From Eleftheria terrae (GTDB taxonomy: Bacteria > Pseudomonadota > Gammaproteobacteria > Burkholderiales > Burkholderiaceae_C): a stretch of DNA of 64,000 nucleotides. Location: positions 620,001 through 684,000 of the forward strand of contig NZ_CP106952.1 in the NCBI RefSeq assembly GCF_030419005.1, read 5' to 3'. The translations under genes and the position numbers were made by a program. Below, one piece after another: positions 16,705 through 25,704 of this stretch (within the stretch, counting starts at the first letter, position 1; every line of letters starts with the position of its first letter). The notes under the pieces were generated by a model. That model saw only the letters and a program-made list of their open reading frames with translations. It did no database searches and was not told where the DNA came from.

Positions 16705-19700
16705 TCAGCCGGCGTGCGGCGCCTGCAGCATGGCCTGCCTGAGCGCTGCCACCTGCGGCTCGTAGCTGCTGCGCAGCTGGAAGATGAAGCCGTCGCGGTA
16801 GCTCACCGCAATGCAGTTCAGGAAGGAGTGGATGGGCAGCGGGTTGGGGCCGCGCCGCACCTCTTCCTGGTGGTGCTCGCGCCACGACCCCGCGCCCGGC
16901 TGGTTGCCCAGGAAGTTGAACATGCAGAGATCGATGTGGGCATAGCCAGGCCCCGCGTCGATCAGCCGCCGCACCGGCAGCCAGGCGGGCTCCAGCTCGG
17001 GGTTGTTCACCAGGTTGAGGAAGTTGATGTTGTGGCGGCTCGCCAGCGCCAGCCGTTCCTCGGCCTGGCGCTGCAGCTGCTGCGGCGGCGTGCCGGGCCG
17101 CAGCAGCAGCGGCACGTAGTCGATCAACTCGCCGACCACGTCGTAGTAGTCCTGGCCGTCATAGCGCCGTCCGTCGTAGATGAAGAGCACCGGCACTGCG
17201 TCCAGCCCGAAGGCCGCATGCAGCGCCCGCACATAGCGGTCGAGCGCCAGGCCGAGCGAGCAGCCGGCCTCGAAGGCGGGCAGCGGCGCTGCCAGCTCGA
17301 AGCTGCAGGAATGGTCCAGCGGCCGGCTGCGCCCGCCGTGCAGGATCTGTTGCTTGGCGGCATGGAAGGCCTGCAGCTCATAGCGCTCGATCACCTCTTG
17401 CGGCGACACGCCCAGCGGTCCGCGATGCAGCTGCTCGACATAGCGGGCAAAGGCCGGCGTGCCGCGGGAGCGGGGCAGGCGGCCAGCCTGCAGGTCGCGA
17501 TAGCGGGCCAGCAGGCCGCGCTGCAGCGCCTCCTCGCTGACACGGTCGAACAGCACATGGTGGAAGCACAGCACCACGACGTGCTCGGCCAGGTGGCGCG
17601 AGAGCACCACCACTTGGTAGAGAAGGCCCTGGGCCGTGTCGAAGCGCACCGCCTCGATCAGGCCGCGGCCCAGCTGCTCGAACTGCTCGTCGGACAGCAG
17701 GTGGTCCGACAGGTCCAGCAGTGTCGGCTCGACACTGAGCCCGGCGGTGCTGTCGTGCTCGCGCCACCAGTGCCGGCCAGCCCGCTCGAACGGCAGGGCG
17801 CGCAGCAGCCCGTGCTCCTGCAGCAGGTGCTGGAAGGCGTGGCGCAAGCGCTCCGGGTCCAGCACCTCCTGCAGCCGAAAGTGCCCCAGGCTGGGCGGCG
17901 TGCGGAAGCTGTATTGCAGCTGCTGCACCGGGCTGAACGGGTATTCGGCCAGCACACGGGCGGCGCGCAGGCGCATGTCGTTGGCCCGGCGGTCGAGGGT
18001 CAGGTGATCGATCAGCACCTGCGGCTGCAGGTCGGCGAAGGAGCGCAGGCCCAGCAGGCGGCGCAGCGCCTCGGCGGAAATCGGTCCGGCGGGGACGCCG
18101 GCATGGCCCGGTGCGGGCCCGCCCAGGTGATGCGGCGCCTGCTCGGGCGGCACTTCCGCTGCGAGCCAGGCACGCAGCCGGGCCCGGTCCACCGGTGTGC
18201 CATCGCAGTGCAGCACGCGCAGTTCCGTGGCGGGCTGGCGGCCTTGCGGCGCCACCGTGTAGCGGCGCAGCGTGAAGCGGCTGCCGGGGAAGGCGGCAGT
18301 CAGGCGCTCGCCCAGGGACGCTGCCGCGCCGCCCGGCCGAACCGTGCGCTGCGCGGTGGCCACCCAGGCCGACAGGGCGCCCAAGGTCCGGTGGCTCAGG
18401 ATGTCCGACAGGCTGACCTGCATACCGGCGGCCGTCATCCGGCCGAGAATGCCGATGGCCTTGATGGAGGTGCCGCCCAGCGCGAAGAAGTCGGCGTCGG
18501 CCTCGATGCGCTCCACCCCCAGCACCTCCTGCCAGATCTCGGCGATGGCCTGGCGGGTACGTGTGTCTTCGTCGCCGGCCTCGCCGCCCGCTGTCGGGCC
18601 AGGGCCGGTCGCGTCGAACGGCGACGGCAGCGCCGCATGGTCCACCTTGCCGTGGGCGTCCAGCGGAAAGGATGGCAGCTCCACCAGAAAGGCCGGCAGG
18701 AGGTAGGGCGGCAGGTGCCGGGCCAGTCGCTGGCGCAGTGCCGGCTCCCCGGGGGCATCGTGGCGGCCGAGGTAGTAGGCCGCCATGAACTTCTCGCCGT
18801 CCCGCTCCCATACCCGGGTGGCGACGTCGAGCACGCCGTCGACGGCACACAGGGCCGCCTCGATCTCGCCTGGCTCGATGCGGTAGCCATTGAGCTTGAG
18901 CTGGCGGTCGCGCCGGCCGATGAACTCGATCTGGCCGTCGGCACGGTAGCGAGCCAGGTCGCCGGTGCGGTAGCAGCGGCCCAGGCCCTCCACCTCGATG
19001 AAGCGCTCACGGGTCAGGGCCGGCCGGTTGAGATAGCCGCGCGCCACGTGGGCGCCGCCCACCAGCAGCTCGCCCACCTCGCCGGGGGCGACCGGCCGCC
19101 CGGCATCGTCCACGATGCGGGCCGTGGTGCCGCGCAGCGGCAGGCCGATCGGGACCCCGCCGGGCTCATCGCCTTCGACGACATAGGCCGTGGAAAAGGT
19201 GGTGTTCTCGGTCGGCCCGTAGACGTTGACCAGCCGCAGCCCGGGCGCGGCGCGGCGCAGCGTGGCTGCCAGGCTCGGGCTCATGGCGTCGCCACCCACC
19301 AGCAGCTGCCGCAGCGGCGCGAAGATGGTGGCGTCCTGCTTGGCGAGCCGGCTGCACAGGGCTGTCGTCATCAGCAGCGTGGTGATGCGCTGCGCCTGCA
19401 GCACCGGGCCGAGGCGGCGGGCGTCGATCAGGGTCGCTTCATCGACCAGGTGGAGGCACAGGCCGTTGAGCAAGGCGCCCCACAGCTCGAAGGTGTTGGC
19501 GTCGAAGCCGATGGCACCGGTCAGCAACAGCCGGTCGCCGGGATGCAGCGCAACGAAACCGCAGTCCTTCGCGAGGTTGGCCACGTTGGCATGCGTCACC
19601 AGCACGCCCTTGGGCACCCCGGTGGAGCCCGAGGTGTACATCACGTAGGCCAGGGCCTGGGCCGGCACCTGTGGCAGCGGCGGGTCGGCAGCCTGTGCCG

Positions 19701-20100
19701 CAAGGACGGCCTGCAGGCAGTGGCTGGCGACTTCAGGAAGGGGTGGCAGCGCCGGCTGCCCGGGCTCGCTCAGCAGCTGGCGCAGGCCGGTGTCTTCGAC
19801 GATGAAGCGCCGCCGCGCCTCCGGCAGGGCGGGATCGATCGGCACATAGCAACCCCCCGCCCGCAAGATGCCGAGTGTGGCGACCACCATGGCAGCGCTG
19901 CGCCCGGCGAGCAGGCCCACCGGATCTTCCGGCCGCAGCCCGGCCTGCAGGAGGTGGCGCGCGACGCTCAGCGACTGCTGCTGCAGCTCGCGGTACGTGA
20001 GGCACAGCGGGCCGTCCACGACGGCCAGGGCATCAGGCGTCTGGTCGGCCTGGCGGTCGAACAGCTCATGCAGAGGAAGGGGGCCGGGCAAGGGGTGCAT
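16705..20100 (-). CDS. Single-module NRPS: A-PCP-linker-C-like (here NRPS-E)
   Basis: A 1131-residue protein. The adenylation domain fills residues 1-515 with YVMYTSGSTGVPKG and FDANTFELWG. Its hand-read code is about DAFLLGVTFK, close to codes for Ile/Val. PCP follows with LGGTS at Ser545. Residues about 575-755 are a linker of unclear fold. A C-terminal condensation-superfamily domain (about 755-1125) has HHVLFDR at 847, so the usual Gly after Asp is Arg. No condensation domain precedes the A domain and no thioesterase follows, so the protein probably loads one residue and hands it to another enzyme, or terminates a chain. It converges on the GT17 gene. The start ATG at 20100 has TGAAGGACTTCG nearby as a weak ribosome site. 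Confidence 0.88.
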   Translation of the reverse strand: MHPLPGPLPLHELFDRQADQTPDALAVVDGPLCLTYRELQQQSLSVARHLLQAGLRPEDPVGLLAGRSAAMVVATLGILRAGGCYVPIDPALPEARRRFIVEDTGLRQLLSEPGQPALPPLPEVASHCLQAVLAAQAADPPLPQVPAQALAYVMYTSGSTGVPKGVLVTHANVANLAKDCGFVALHPGDRLLLTGAIGFDANTFELWGALLNGLCLHLVDEATLIDARRLGPVLQAQRITTLLMTTALCSRLAKQDATIFAPLRQLLVGGDAMSPSLAATLRRAAPGLRLVNVYGPTENTTFSTAYVVEGDEPGGVPIGLPLRGTTARIVDDAGRPVAPGEVGELLVGGAHVARGYLNRPALTRERFIEVEGLGRCYRTGDLARYRADGQIEFIGRRDRQLKLNGYRIEPGEIEAALCAVDGVLDVATRVWERDGEKFMAAYYLGRHDAPGEPALRQRLARHLPPYLLPAFLVELPSFPLDAHGKVDHAALPSPFDATGPGPTAGGEAGDEDTRTRQAIAEIWQEVLGVERIEADADFFALGGTSIKAIGILGRMTAAGMQVSLSDILSHRTLGALSAWVATAQRTVRPGGAAASLGERLTAAFPGSRFTLRRYTVAPQGRQPATELRVLHCDGTPVDRARLRAWLAAEVPPEQAPHHLGGPAPGHAGVPAGPISAEALRRLLGLRSFADLQPQVLIDHLTLDRRANDMRLRAARVLAEYPFSPVQQLQYSFRTPPSLGHFRLQEVLDPERLRHAFQHLLQEHGLLRALPFERAGRHWWREHDSTAGLSVEPTLLDLSDHLLSDEQFEQLGRGLIEAVRFDTAQGLLYQVVVLSRHLAEHVVVLCFHHVLFDRVSEEALQRGLLARYRDLQAGRLPRSRGTPAFARYVEQLHRGPLGVSPQEVIERYELQAFHAAKQQILHGGRSRPLDHSCSFELAAPLPAFEAGCSLGLALDRYVRALHAAFGLDAVPVLFIYDGRRYDGQDYYDVVGELIDYVPLLLRPGTPPQQLQRQAEERLALASRHNINFLNLVNNPELEPAWLPVRRLIDAGPGYAHIDLCMFNFLGNQPGAGSWREHHQEEVRRGPNPLPIHSFLNCIAVSYRDGFIFQLRSSYEPQVAALRQAMLQAPHAG

Positions 20101-20597
20101 CGAAGTCCTTCAAGCGGCAGAGGCCCGACGGCGGGGCTGCGGTCGCTGCCAGCGGCGCGGCCGGTCTCGGGCGAGAGCCTGCCGCCGGCGCACCGAACGC
20201 AGGCGCAGAAGCGACAGCAAGCGCGGTTGGCTCCCTCGCCGCGATGGACCTGTGCCTGTTGATCTGGGTTCCTGGCGTGCCGGCCTCGCGCGGGGAGGCG
20301 CGGCGCGCGCAGGCGAACCATCGCATCGAACGCCCGCTTCGCGTCGCGATGCCGGTTGCGACCGGATGCCCGACCGGGCGCTTGACAGCCGGCGAGCGAC
20401 CTTATTGCAACCCCGGGCGGGCAATCGCGCTACTATGCGCGCCGTAGGCATGCACAAGGCGGTTTTTCCATCGGCCTCCTCTGTGGCTTGGCGGCGCTCG
20501 GCGCCGGCGGGTTGCAGTCGAATCCCCTATCGGTGATCTTCCTGGCGTCTCTGCAGTGCGTTTGCATGGGCTGCGCATCAACTTGAAAGGAATCGAC
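20101..20597. promoter_or_regulatory. Divergent region NRPS-E / cold-shock gene, with long csp leader
   Basis: This 497-base gap separates two divergent genes. A possible csp promoter is TTGCAA at 20405 with TACTAT at 20431, but the 20-base spacer is longer than usual. If correct, the cold-shock transcript has a leader of about 155 bases, as cspA-type messages often do. The part near 20110-20340 shows nothing recognisable. Confidence 0.3.
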
Positions 20598-20807
20598 ATG
20601 ACAACTCAAACCGGAACCGTGAAGTGGTTCAACGAAAGCAAGGGCTTCGGCTTCATCGCGCCGGACGACGGTGGCAAGGACCTGTTCGCCCACTTCCGCG
20701 AGATCCAGGGCACCGGCTTTCGCACGCTGACCGAGAACCAGCGCGTCAGCTTCGAGGTGACCGAAGGCCAGAAGGGCCCGCAAGCCTCCAACATCCGCAC
20801 GGCCTGA
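20598..20807 (+). CDS. cspA: CspA-family cold-shock protein
   Basis: A 69-residue cold-shock domain protein, complete and of standard length. It starts [18 protein letters not shown], including RNP1 (KGFGFI), and continues to RNP2 (DLFAHF). It binds single-stranded RNA and DNA in the cytoplasm and acts as an RNA chaperone. The ATG at 20598 follows AAAGGAATCGAC, a clear ribosome site; the longer frame from 20556 adds non-homologous residues. A strong hairpin terminator follows. Whether this copy is cold-induced or constitutive cannot be told. The symbol is used in the family sense. Confidence 0.93.
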   Translation: MTTQTGTVKWFNESKGFGFIAPDDGGKDLFAHFREIQGTGFRTLTENQRVSFEVTEGQKGPQASNIRTA

Positions 20808-20817
20808 CGTGCGTGCG

Positions 20818-20836
20818 CCCCGGCCGGCGGCCGGGG
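20818..20836. other. Perfect hairpin after cold-shock gene
   Basis: CCCCGGCC-GGC-GGCCGGGG forms an 8-bp perfect stem just past the cspA stop. With no T-tract it is more likely a 3' stabilising structure upstream of the true terminator. Confidence 0.4.
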
Positions 20837-20845
20837 CGGCCACAG

Positions 20846-20878
20846 AAAAAAAGCCGCGACCTGGGTCGCGGCTTTTTT
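20846..20878. terminator. Bidirectional Rho-independent terminator
   Basis: A run of As, then GCCGCGACC, a short loop, its complement GGTCGCGGC, then six Ts. A-tract and T-tract flank the stem symmetrically, so it can end transcription from cspA on the plus strand and from the igaA-like gene on the minus strand, whose stop is 22 bases away. Confidence 0.9.
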
Positions 20879-20899
20879 CATGGGGCAAACGCGCAGCGC

Positions 20900-23128
20900 T
20901 CAGTCCGGCGTCTTGATCAGCCGTGCGCGGCTCTGGCAGTACTGCTGCACCTGCTCTGCGCGCCGGGCGGCCTCGCGGCGGCGGCGCCACCAGAGCGGCC
21001 CGTGCCAGGCCACCAGGACGAGGGCGGCCAGCAAGCCGGCGATGCGCATCAGTGCCGGGCCCAGATGCTGGCCGTTGCGGGTGGTGTCGAGGGTGAGCAC
21101 CAGGTCGCCATTGGCGTCGGTGGCTTGCCCTATCACCATGCCGCCGGTGCGCAGGCGGTGCAGGCCGTCGGTGCCCGCGTTGTGGCGGTAGGCCGCCCAT
21201 TGCTCCACCGGGCCGGCGGCCTCGGCCGTCGCGGCGATGCCGGTGGTGCTGCCGGGCGTGAACGTCAGCCGCACGCCACCGCGCTGCGTCGCCAGGGCCG
21301 CCTGCAGCGCGGCATCGGCCTGGCGCCGCGCCAGCTCGCTGGCGAGGTCACGGGCATCGCTCTTCCAGTCCGCCAGGTGGCTGTCGCTGGTGATGCCCAC
21401 CGCCTCGGCAAGCTGGCCCTCCTGCTGCAGCTTCACCAGGTCGGCCCACTGCCGCGGTTCGGTGGCCACGCCTTCGAGGCTCAGGTGCTCCACGACGTTG
21501 CGGCGCAGGCTGTCGCAGCTGGACGGCGGTGTTTGTCCGGCGGCGCTGCAGGCCGCGTCGATCCTGCTCACCAGGGCAGGCAGGCTGTGCACCATGCGCA
21601 GGGATGGCATGCGGCCATACAGCAGTGCCGCCGCGCCGGGCGACTCCATGCCCATGCGCGCCAGCTGCATCTGGGCCAGCATGTCGAGCGCGGCATTGCC
21701 CCGGGCGTCGATGAAGCTGCCGTCGTAGAGGGCCAGCACGGGCGGCGCCAGGTTGAGCGCCGGCAGCTGTGCCGGCGTGCCGCCCCAGCGCAGGCGCGCG
21801 CAGTCGGGCGCGGCGAGCGAGGGGCCCGACGGCGCCACCAGATCGCAGCGCACCTGCGCGTCCAGTGTCAGCAGTGCGCCGAAGCCGGGTGCCTCGGCGG
21901 CCAGCTGGGCGGCCGTGTCGTAATGGCGCGGTGAGGCGCCGCGCAGGCCAGCTGCGGCCTGTGCGAAGTCGGCGGCGAGGTTTTCGCTGAACAGCCACAG
22001 CGACGCGGCCGAGAGCGCGCCCACCAGCGCCAGCGTGAAATGCCGGCCCCACCATACCTGCGGGAAGCGGCGCGTCTCCTCGTCCAGCGACAGGGCATGC
22101 TGGTAGCGCACCGCCGAGTAGTCGTTGACGCGCATCTCGAGTTCGATCTCGTCGGCACCGCTGCTCAGGACATGCTCGCGCCAGTGCGCGGGCAGCTGGA
22201 TGGGGTACTTGTCGCCCAGGAAAAAGTGGCTGCCGACGGGGCTTGCTGCGGCGTTTCCGGCGGTCGCGATCAACAGCAGCGAGCCGCGCGCGCGGTTGAC
22301 CTTCTGCGCCGCCGGCAGTGCCACCGGCCGGCTGGCCAGCCAGGCGCCCAGGGCCAGCAGCGAGAGCCCGGCGCCACTCCAGACGCCGAGCATGCTGCTG
22401 TCGCTGGCGCTGCTGCCCAGGCCCAGGGCCAGGAAGCCGGCCACAAAGGCCAGCGACGCCAGGATGCCGAGCCCCGGGCCCGAGCGGGCGCGGATTTCGG
22501 CTTCGGTCTCGTCACGCTGGCCGAGCAGCTGCACGCCCAGAATCTGGCGCACCTGCTCCTCGGTGTTGTCATCGTCGCCCGCGGCCGGCTGCGGGGTGGC
22601 AGCGGCCGCGTCAGGCGCCGTGTCGGCCACCGCGCCGGCACGGCCGGCGGTCCATTGCTGGTCCTGCCGCTGGCGCAGGGCGGCGCGTTCCCGGCCGCCT
22701 TTCAGATCGAAAGTGTCGTTCAGCCGTACGACGATGGCGAATTTCTCTGTCAGCACCACCTCTGCCAGGTTGTGGCTGTCGAGGTGGTCGGCGGCGTCGT
22801 AGGGCAGCACCACGTCGACACCGCCGAGCGTGTTGTGCATCACCTCGCCACCCTGGCCGGTGCGGATGCCGTGCCGCAGGAACTCGCCGCTGAGCTGCAG
22901 CACGTCGTCGCGCAACAGGGGCAGCACGCGGGACGGCTTGAGCGGATCAGTGAGGAAGGGCTGCAGGGCGTCGCGCTCGAAAGGGTCCAGCGTGCGCAGC
23001 ACCCGGCCCTGGCGCTTGAGGTCGGCCAGGGCGTTCTTGTCTCCATGCCGGCGGCTCATGTAGCTGATGCCGCTGTAGATGGAATAGGCGATGACGGCCA
23101 GCGTCAGGATCAGTTGCAGGCCCTGCAT
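20900..23128 (-). CDS. igaA: IgaA/UmoB-family inner-membrane protein
   Basis: A 742-residue membrane protein that aligns from memory along its length with enterobacterial IgaA. An N-terminal helix (about 3-22) is followed by a cytoplasmic segment with FLRHGIRTG, a pair of helices near 228-275, a segment with YPIQLPAHW and ALSLDEETRRFP, a helix near 365, a large periplasmic domain with paired cysteines, and a last helix near 700. In Enterobacterales IgaA represses the Rcs envelope-stress phosphorelay. Whether this host has Rcs is unknown, so the role is inferred only by family. The ATG at 23128 (MQGLQLILTL) follows GGGAG; the longer frame to 23344 is not homologous. Two lipoprotein genes lie on the divergent side, suggesting envelope work. 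Confidence 0.83.
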   Translation of the reverse strand: MQGLQLILTLAVIAYSIYSGISYMSRRHGDKNALADLKRQGRVLRTLDPFERDALQPFLTDPLKPSRVLPLLRDDVLQLSGEFLRHGIRTGQGGEVMHNTLGGVDVVLPYDAADHLDSHNLAEVVLTEKFAIVVRLNDTFDLKGGRERAALRQRQDQQWTAGRAGAVADTAPDAAAATPQPAAGDDDNTEEQVRQILGVQLLGQRDETEAEIRARSGPGLGILASLAFVAGFLALGLGSSASDSSMLGVWSGAGLSLLALGAWLASRPVALPAAQKVNRARGSLLLIATAGNAAASPVGSHFFLGDKYPIQLPAHWREHVLSSGADEIELEMRVNDYSAVRYQHALSLDEETRRFPQVWWGRHFTLALVGALSAASLWLFSENLAADFAQAAAGLRGASPRHYDTAAQLAAEAPGFGALLTLDAQVRCDLVAPSGPSLAAPDCARLRWGGTPAQLPALNLAPPVLALYDGSFIDARGNAALDMLAQMQLARMGMESPGAAALLYGRMPSLRMVHSLPALVSRIDAACSAAGQTPPSSCDSLRRNVVEHLSLEGVATEPRQWADLVKLQQEGQLAEAVGITSDSHLADWKSDARDLASELARRQADAALQAALATQRGGVRLTFTPGSTTGIAATAEAAGPVEQWAAYRHNAGTDGLHRLRTGGMVIGQATDANGDLVLTLDTTRNGQHLGPALMRIAGLLAALVLVAWHGPLWWRRRREAARRAEQVQQYCQSRARLIKTPD

Positions 23129-23499
23129 GGGCTCCCTCTCGCGATGTGGTTCTTTCTGTGGCCAGCGAAGCCGCGGGCTTGCCCGGGCTGCTGCGGTTGC
23201 GCAGCTTATCGGGGGTGGGCCGGCGATTCCATCGCTCATCTGGGTGGCTGCGCCGGGGCGATCCCTCAAATGGGTGGGCGCCGGCCGATGGCGGTGAAGC
23301 GGCGGACCGCTGCCGGCGGCCCGGTGGCAGCACCGGCTCCTCACAAGGAGGGAGGCCGTGGCGGGGAGCCTGCACTACGCTGGAGACACGGCAGGCAGCG
23401 CGCCTGCCGCCGGGCCGGCGGCCGGTCGGACCGGGCTGCCGGGGGCCTTGGTGCGGCCCGCATGTCGCGGGGGCGCCGCTTTTTCACGGGGAAGTCGAA

Positions 23500-24228
23500 A
23501 TGCGTGCAGTTGCCTATGCCTTCGTTGCCCTCCTTGCCGCCGGCCTGCCGGCGTGCGGCACTCCGGAACTGCCGTCCGTTCCGAGGGAAGGGTTTGAAGC
23601 CTTTTCCACCCCGCGCTCTTTCGACGGGCCTGGCACCATCTACCGGATCGACGCCGACAAGAAGCGCTTCCTGGTCACGACCGTGGTGTTCAAGGCCAGT
23701 GGCGGCGGTGTCGAATACCTGCCCAGCTTTGCTTCCAAGCGGGAGCTGTCGCTCTCCAGCCTGATCGAGACCATCGGCCTGAAGGCCGAGGCCTTGCCCG
23801 CCTCGGCGCAGGGCAAGCTGGGCTCGACCCGCATGGCCACCGTGCAGTCGGTCGGCGGACGTCGCGCCGTCACGTCCGACGAAGACGTCGAGGGTGCGCT
23901 GCGGACCTGGGCGACGACGGCCCAGCCGATGGACGGCAGCGTCTACTACCTGATCCGCGAGACGATCGCCACCGAAGGCCTCACCTACAAGGTCAGCCAC
24001 GAGTGGCTGGCCCAGCTCGGGCTGGACGCGCAGGCGCTCAACTCGGCCGGCTACCGTGGCGAAGTGAGGGGAGGCGCCAGCGATGTGCTGGAGCTGGATG
24101 CCAAGTTCCCCTCCGCGATGAACGTCTGGTTCAAGGCCGAGAAGGTCGTCTTCAACAAGGCGCTGGGCGTCGCCGGCAGCCAGTACAACGTGGTACGGAC
24201 CACCGCGCAGGGCGAGCTGGGGCTCTAG
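23500..24228 (+). CDS. Putative lipoprotein, function unknown
   Basis: A 242-residue protein with a lipoprotein signal: MRAVAYAFVALLAAGLPAC, where LPAC is the lipobox and Cys19 the predicted lipidation site. The mature part has no motif I recognise. It is mixed alpha/beta in character, with short Gly/Ser turns and a segment VYYLIRETIATEGLTYKVSHEW. The frame is open from 23146, but the signal peptide fixes the start at 23500, preceded by GGGGAAG. It is followed by a second lipoprotein gene in the same direction, with a strong hairpin between them. Its stop is 93 bases before that gene, so they may form one unit. Confidence 0.7.
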   Translation: MRAVAYAFVALLAAGLPACGTPELPSVPREGFEAFSTPRSFDGPGTIYRIDADKKRFLVTTVVFKASGGGVEYLPSFASKRELSLSSLIETIGLKAEALPASAQGKLGSTRMATVQSVGGRRAVTSDEDVEGALRTWATTAQPMDGSVYYLIRETIATEGLTYKVSHEWLAQLGLDAQALNSAGYRGEVRGGASDVLELDAKFPSAMNVWFKAEKVVFNKALGVAGSQYNVVRTTAQGELGL

Positions 24229-24267
24229 CGGCCAGGCCGGCCCGGTCGCCGCGCACGGTAGAACGCA

Positions 24268-24293
24268 CGGCCGGCGCCACGCGGCGCCGGCCG
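24268..24293. other. Strong GC hairpin between lipoprotein genes
   Basis: CGGCCGGCGCC-ACGC-GGCGCCGGCCG is a perfect 11-bp stem with a four-base loop. It lies 29 bases before the next ATG and has no T-tract. It could be a processing or stabilising element, an attenuator or a weak terminator. Confidence 0.55.
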
Positions 24294-24321
24294 GTTCAAG
24301 GCAAGGACTCAGGGAGCAGTC

Positions 24322-25653
24322 ATGGCCCGAATCGCATCTTGGCTGAGCCTGGCGGCGCTGGTGGTGGCCGCGGCCGGCTGCACGCATGGGCAGCTGTTGT
24401 CCGAGGCGGCCTCCACCCTGCAGGTCTGGGGCCGGCAGGTCGAGGAGCAGCGCAGCTTCCTCGGCCTCAGCACCCTGGTGTTCTATCCCGACGGGGTGCC
24501 CGAGGACATGGCGCGGCTGCCCGAGCTGGGCGAGGCGCAGCTGCAGCAAATCCGCAAGGACCTGGAGCGGCAGGCGGCCCAGCTGCTTGCTACGGCGCAG
24601 GAGCAGCGCCCGCTGATCTCCACCGCGCTGGGCCGGGAGGTGCAGCCGGTCGCCAAGCAGCGGGTGCGCATCGAGAACCGGGGTGGCGCCACTGCCTTCG
24701 TCGATGCCGCGGGCACCATCACGCTCGACGTGAAGGTGGTGCAGGGCATTTATCGCGGCATCCTGTTGTCCAGCGTCGAGGAAGCGGAGGCGGCCTCCGG
24801 CGAGGACCTGGCGGCGCGTCAGCGGCGGGGACTGCAGGAGCTGATCGATGCGAGGAACCGGTTTCTCGGCATGGCGGCGAGCCCGACCGCCGGGACCGTG
24901 GCGGCCGCGGCCGAAGCGACCCGGGCCCATGGGCCGAGCTGGGAAGCGGCCATGGCGGCGCTGGACAGCCGCATGGCGGACTGGTTTGCTGCGAGCCGCA
25001 GCACGCGTGCCAGCAAGGAGTACGACGATGCCCTGGCCTTTCTCCTCGGCCACGAGATCGGCCACCGTGCGCTCGGCCACTACCGGCGCAGGGAGGGTGG
25101 TGAAGCCCTCGTGGCGCTGGAGCTGGAGGCCGATCGCTATGCGGCGCTGCTGGTGGCCCTGAGCCGCAACCGGTGGGTGACACCGGACGACGACTATCGC
25201 TGGACCGGGCCGCCGCCGGGCCGCATGACACTGACGATGGGGGAGGTGGTCTGCCTGCTCGACACCCATCACCGGCCGAGTGGGCACCTGTCGTTCTTTG
25301 CTCATGGCTACGAGCTGGCCGGATTCGATTCGCTGGCTGGTGCCGGCAGCACCAGCCATCCAGACCCGGCCTCGCGGGCCAGGGCCGCCCGGGCTGTGAC
25401 GAGCGCGGCGTTGTGGGGCATCGACGAAGCCCAGACCGCCACCGGCACCTGCCACACCACCGCGGCCGAAAGGACCGCTTATGCTGCGCAGCCGATCATC
25501 GCGCTCGACGAGAGCCTGTCGCGGGCGAGGCAGATGGCCGGTGATCATGCCGGGCAGCAGCGCCAGCTGGCGGAGATGTTGGCCGAGCAGGTGGTGATGC
25601 GCCAGGTCTACCTCGACTTCTTCGCCCGGCTGGACCGCACGCGCCGGCACTGA
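24322..25653 (+). CDS. Lipoprotein with M48-like zinc metallopeptidase motif
   Basis: A 443-residue protein. The signal MARIASWLSLAALVVAAAGC carries the lipobox AAGC. The gluzincin motif HEIGH falls at residues 244-248, and LELEADRYA follows about 20 residues later with Glu269 as the expected third zinc ligand. This is the M48 pattern (HExxH plus ExxxD). It would sit in the periplasm anchored to a membrane and may take part in envelope protein turnover, as BepA-like M48 proteins do. Substrate is unknown. The N-terminal half has a coiled, Gln/Glu-rich stretch and no clear family. The gene follows another lipoprotein gene and converges on the SnoaL-like gene. Confidence 0.75.
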   Translation: MARIASWLSLAALVVAAAGCTHGQLLSEAASTLQVWGRQVEEQRSFLGLSTLVFYPDGVPEDMARLPELGEAQLQQIRKDLERQAAQLLATAQEQRPLISTALGREVQPVAKQRVRIENRGGATAFVDAAGTITLDVKVVQGIYRGILLSSVEEAEAASGEDLAARQRRGLQELIDARNRFLGMAASPTAGTVAAAAEATRAHGPSWEAAMAALDSRMADWFAASRSTRASKEYDDALAFLLGHEIGHRALGHYRRREGGEALVALELEADRYAALLVALSRNRWVTPDDDYRWTGPPPGRMTLTMGEVVCLLDTHHRPSGHLSFFAHGYELAGFDSLAGAGSTSHPDPASRARAARAVTSAALWGIDEAQTATGTCHTTAAERTAYAAQPIIALDESLSRARQMAGDHAGQQRQLAEMLAEQVVMRQVYLDFFARLDRTRRH

Positions 25654-25704
25654 AGCACGGCGCCGCCGGTGCCGGCCCCGGCCTCAGCGGGGCAGCACCT
25701 GGAG

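Noticed and set aside
20382..20387. TTGACA as a -35 box for the cold-shock gene
   Set aside because: The sequence 17 bases downstream is TTGCAA, not a -10 box; TACTAT is too far away.
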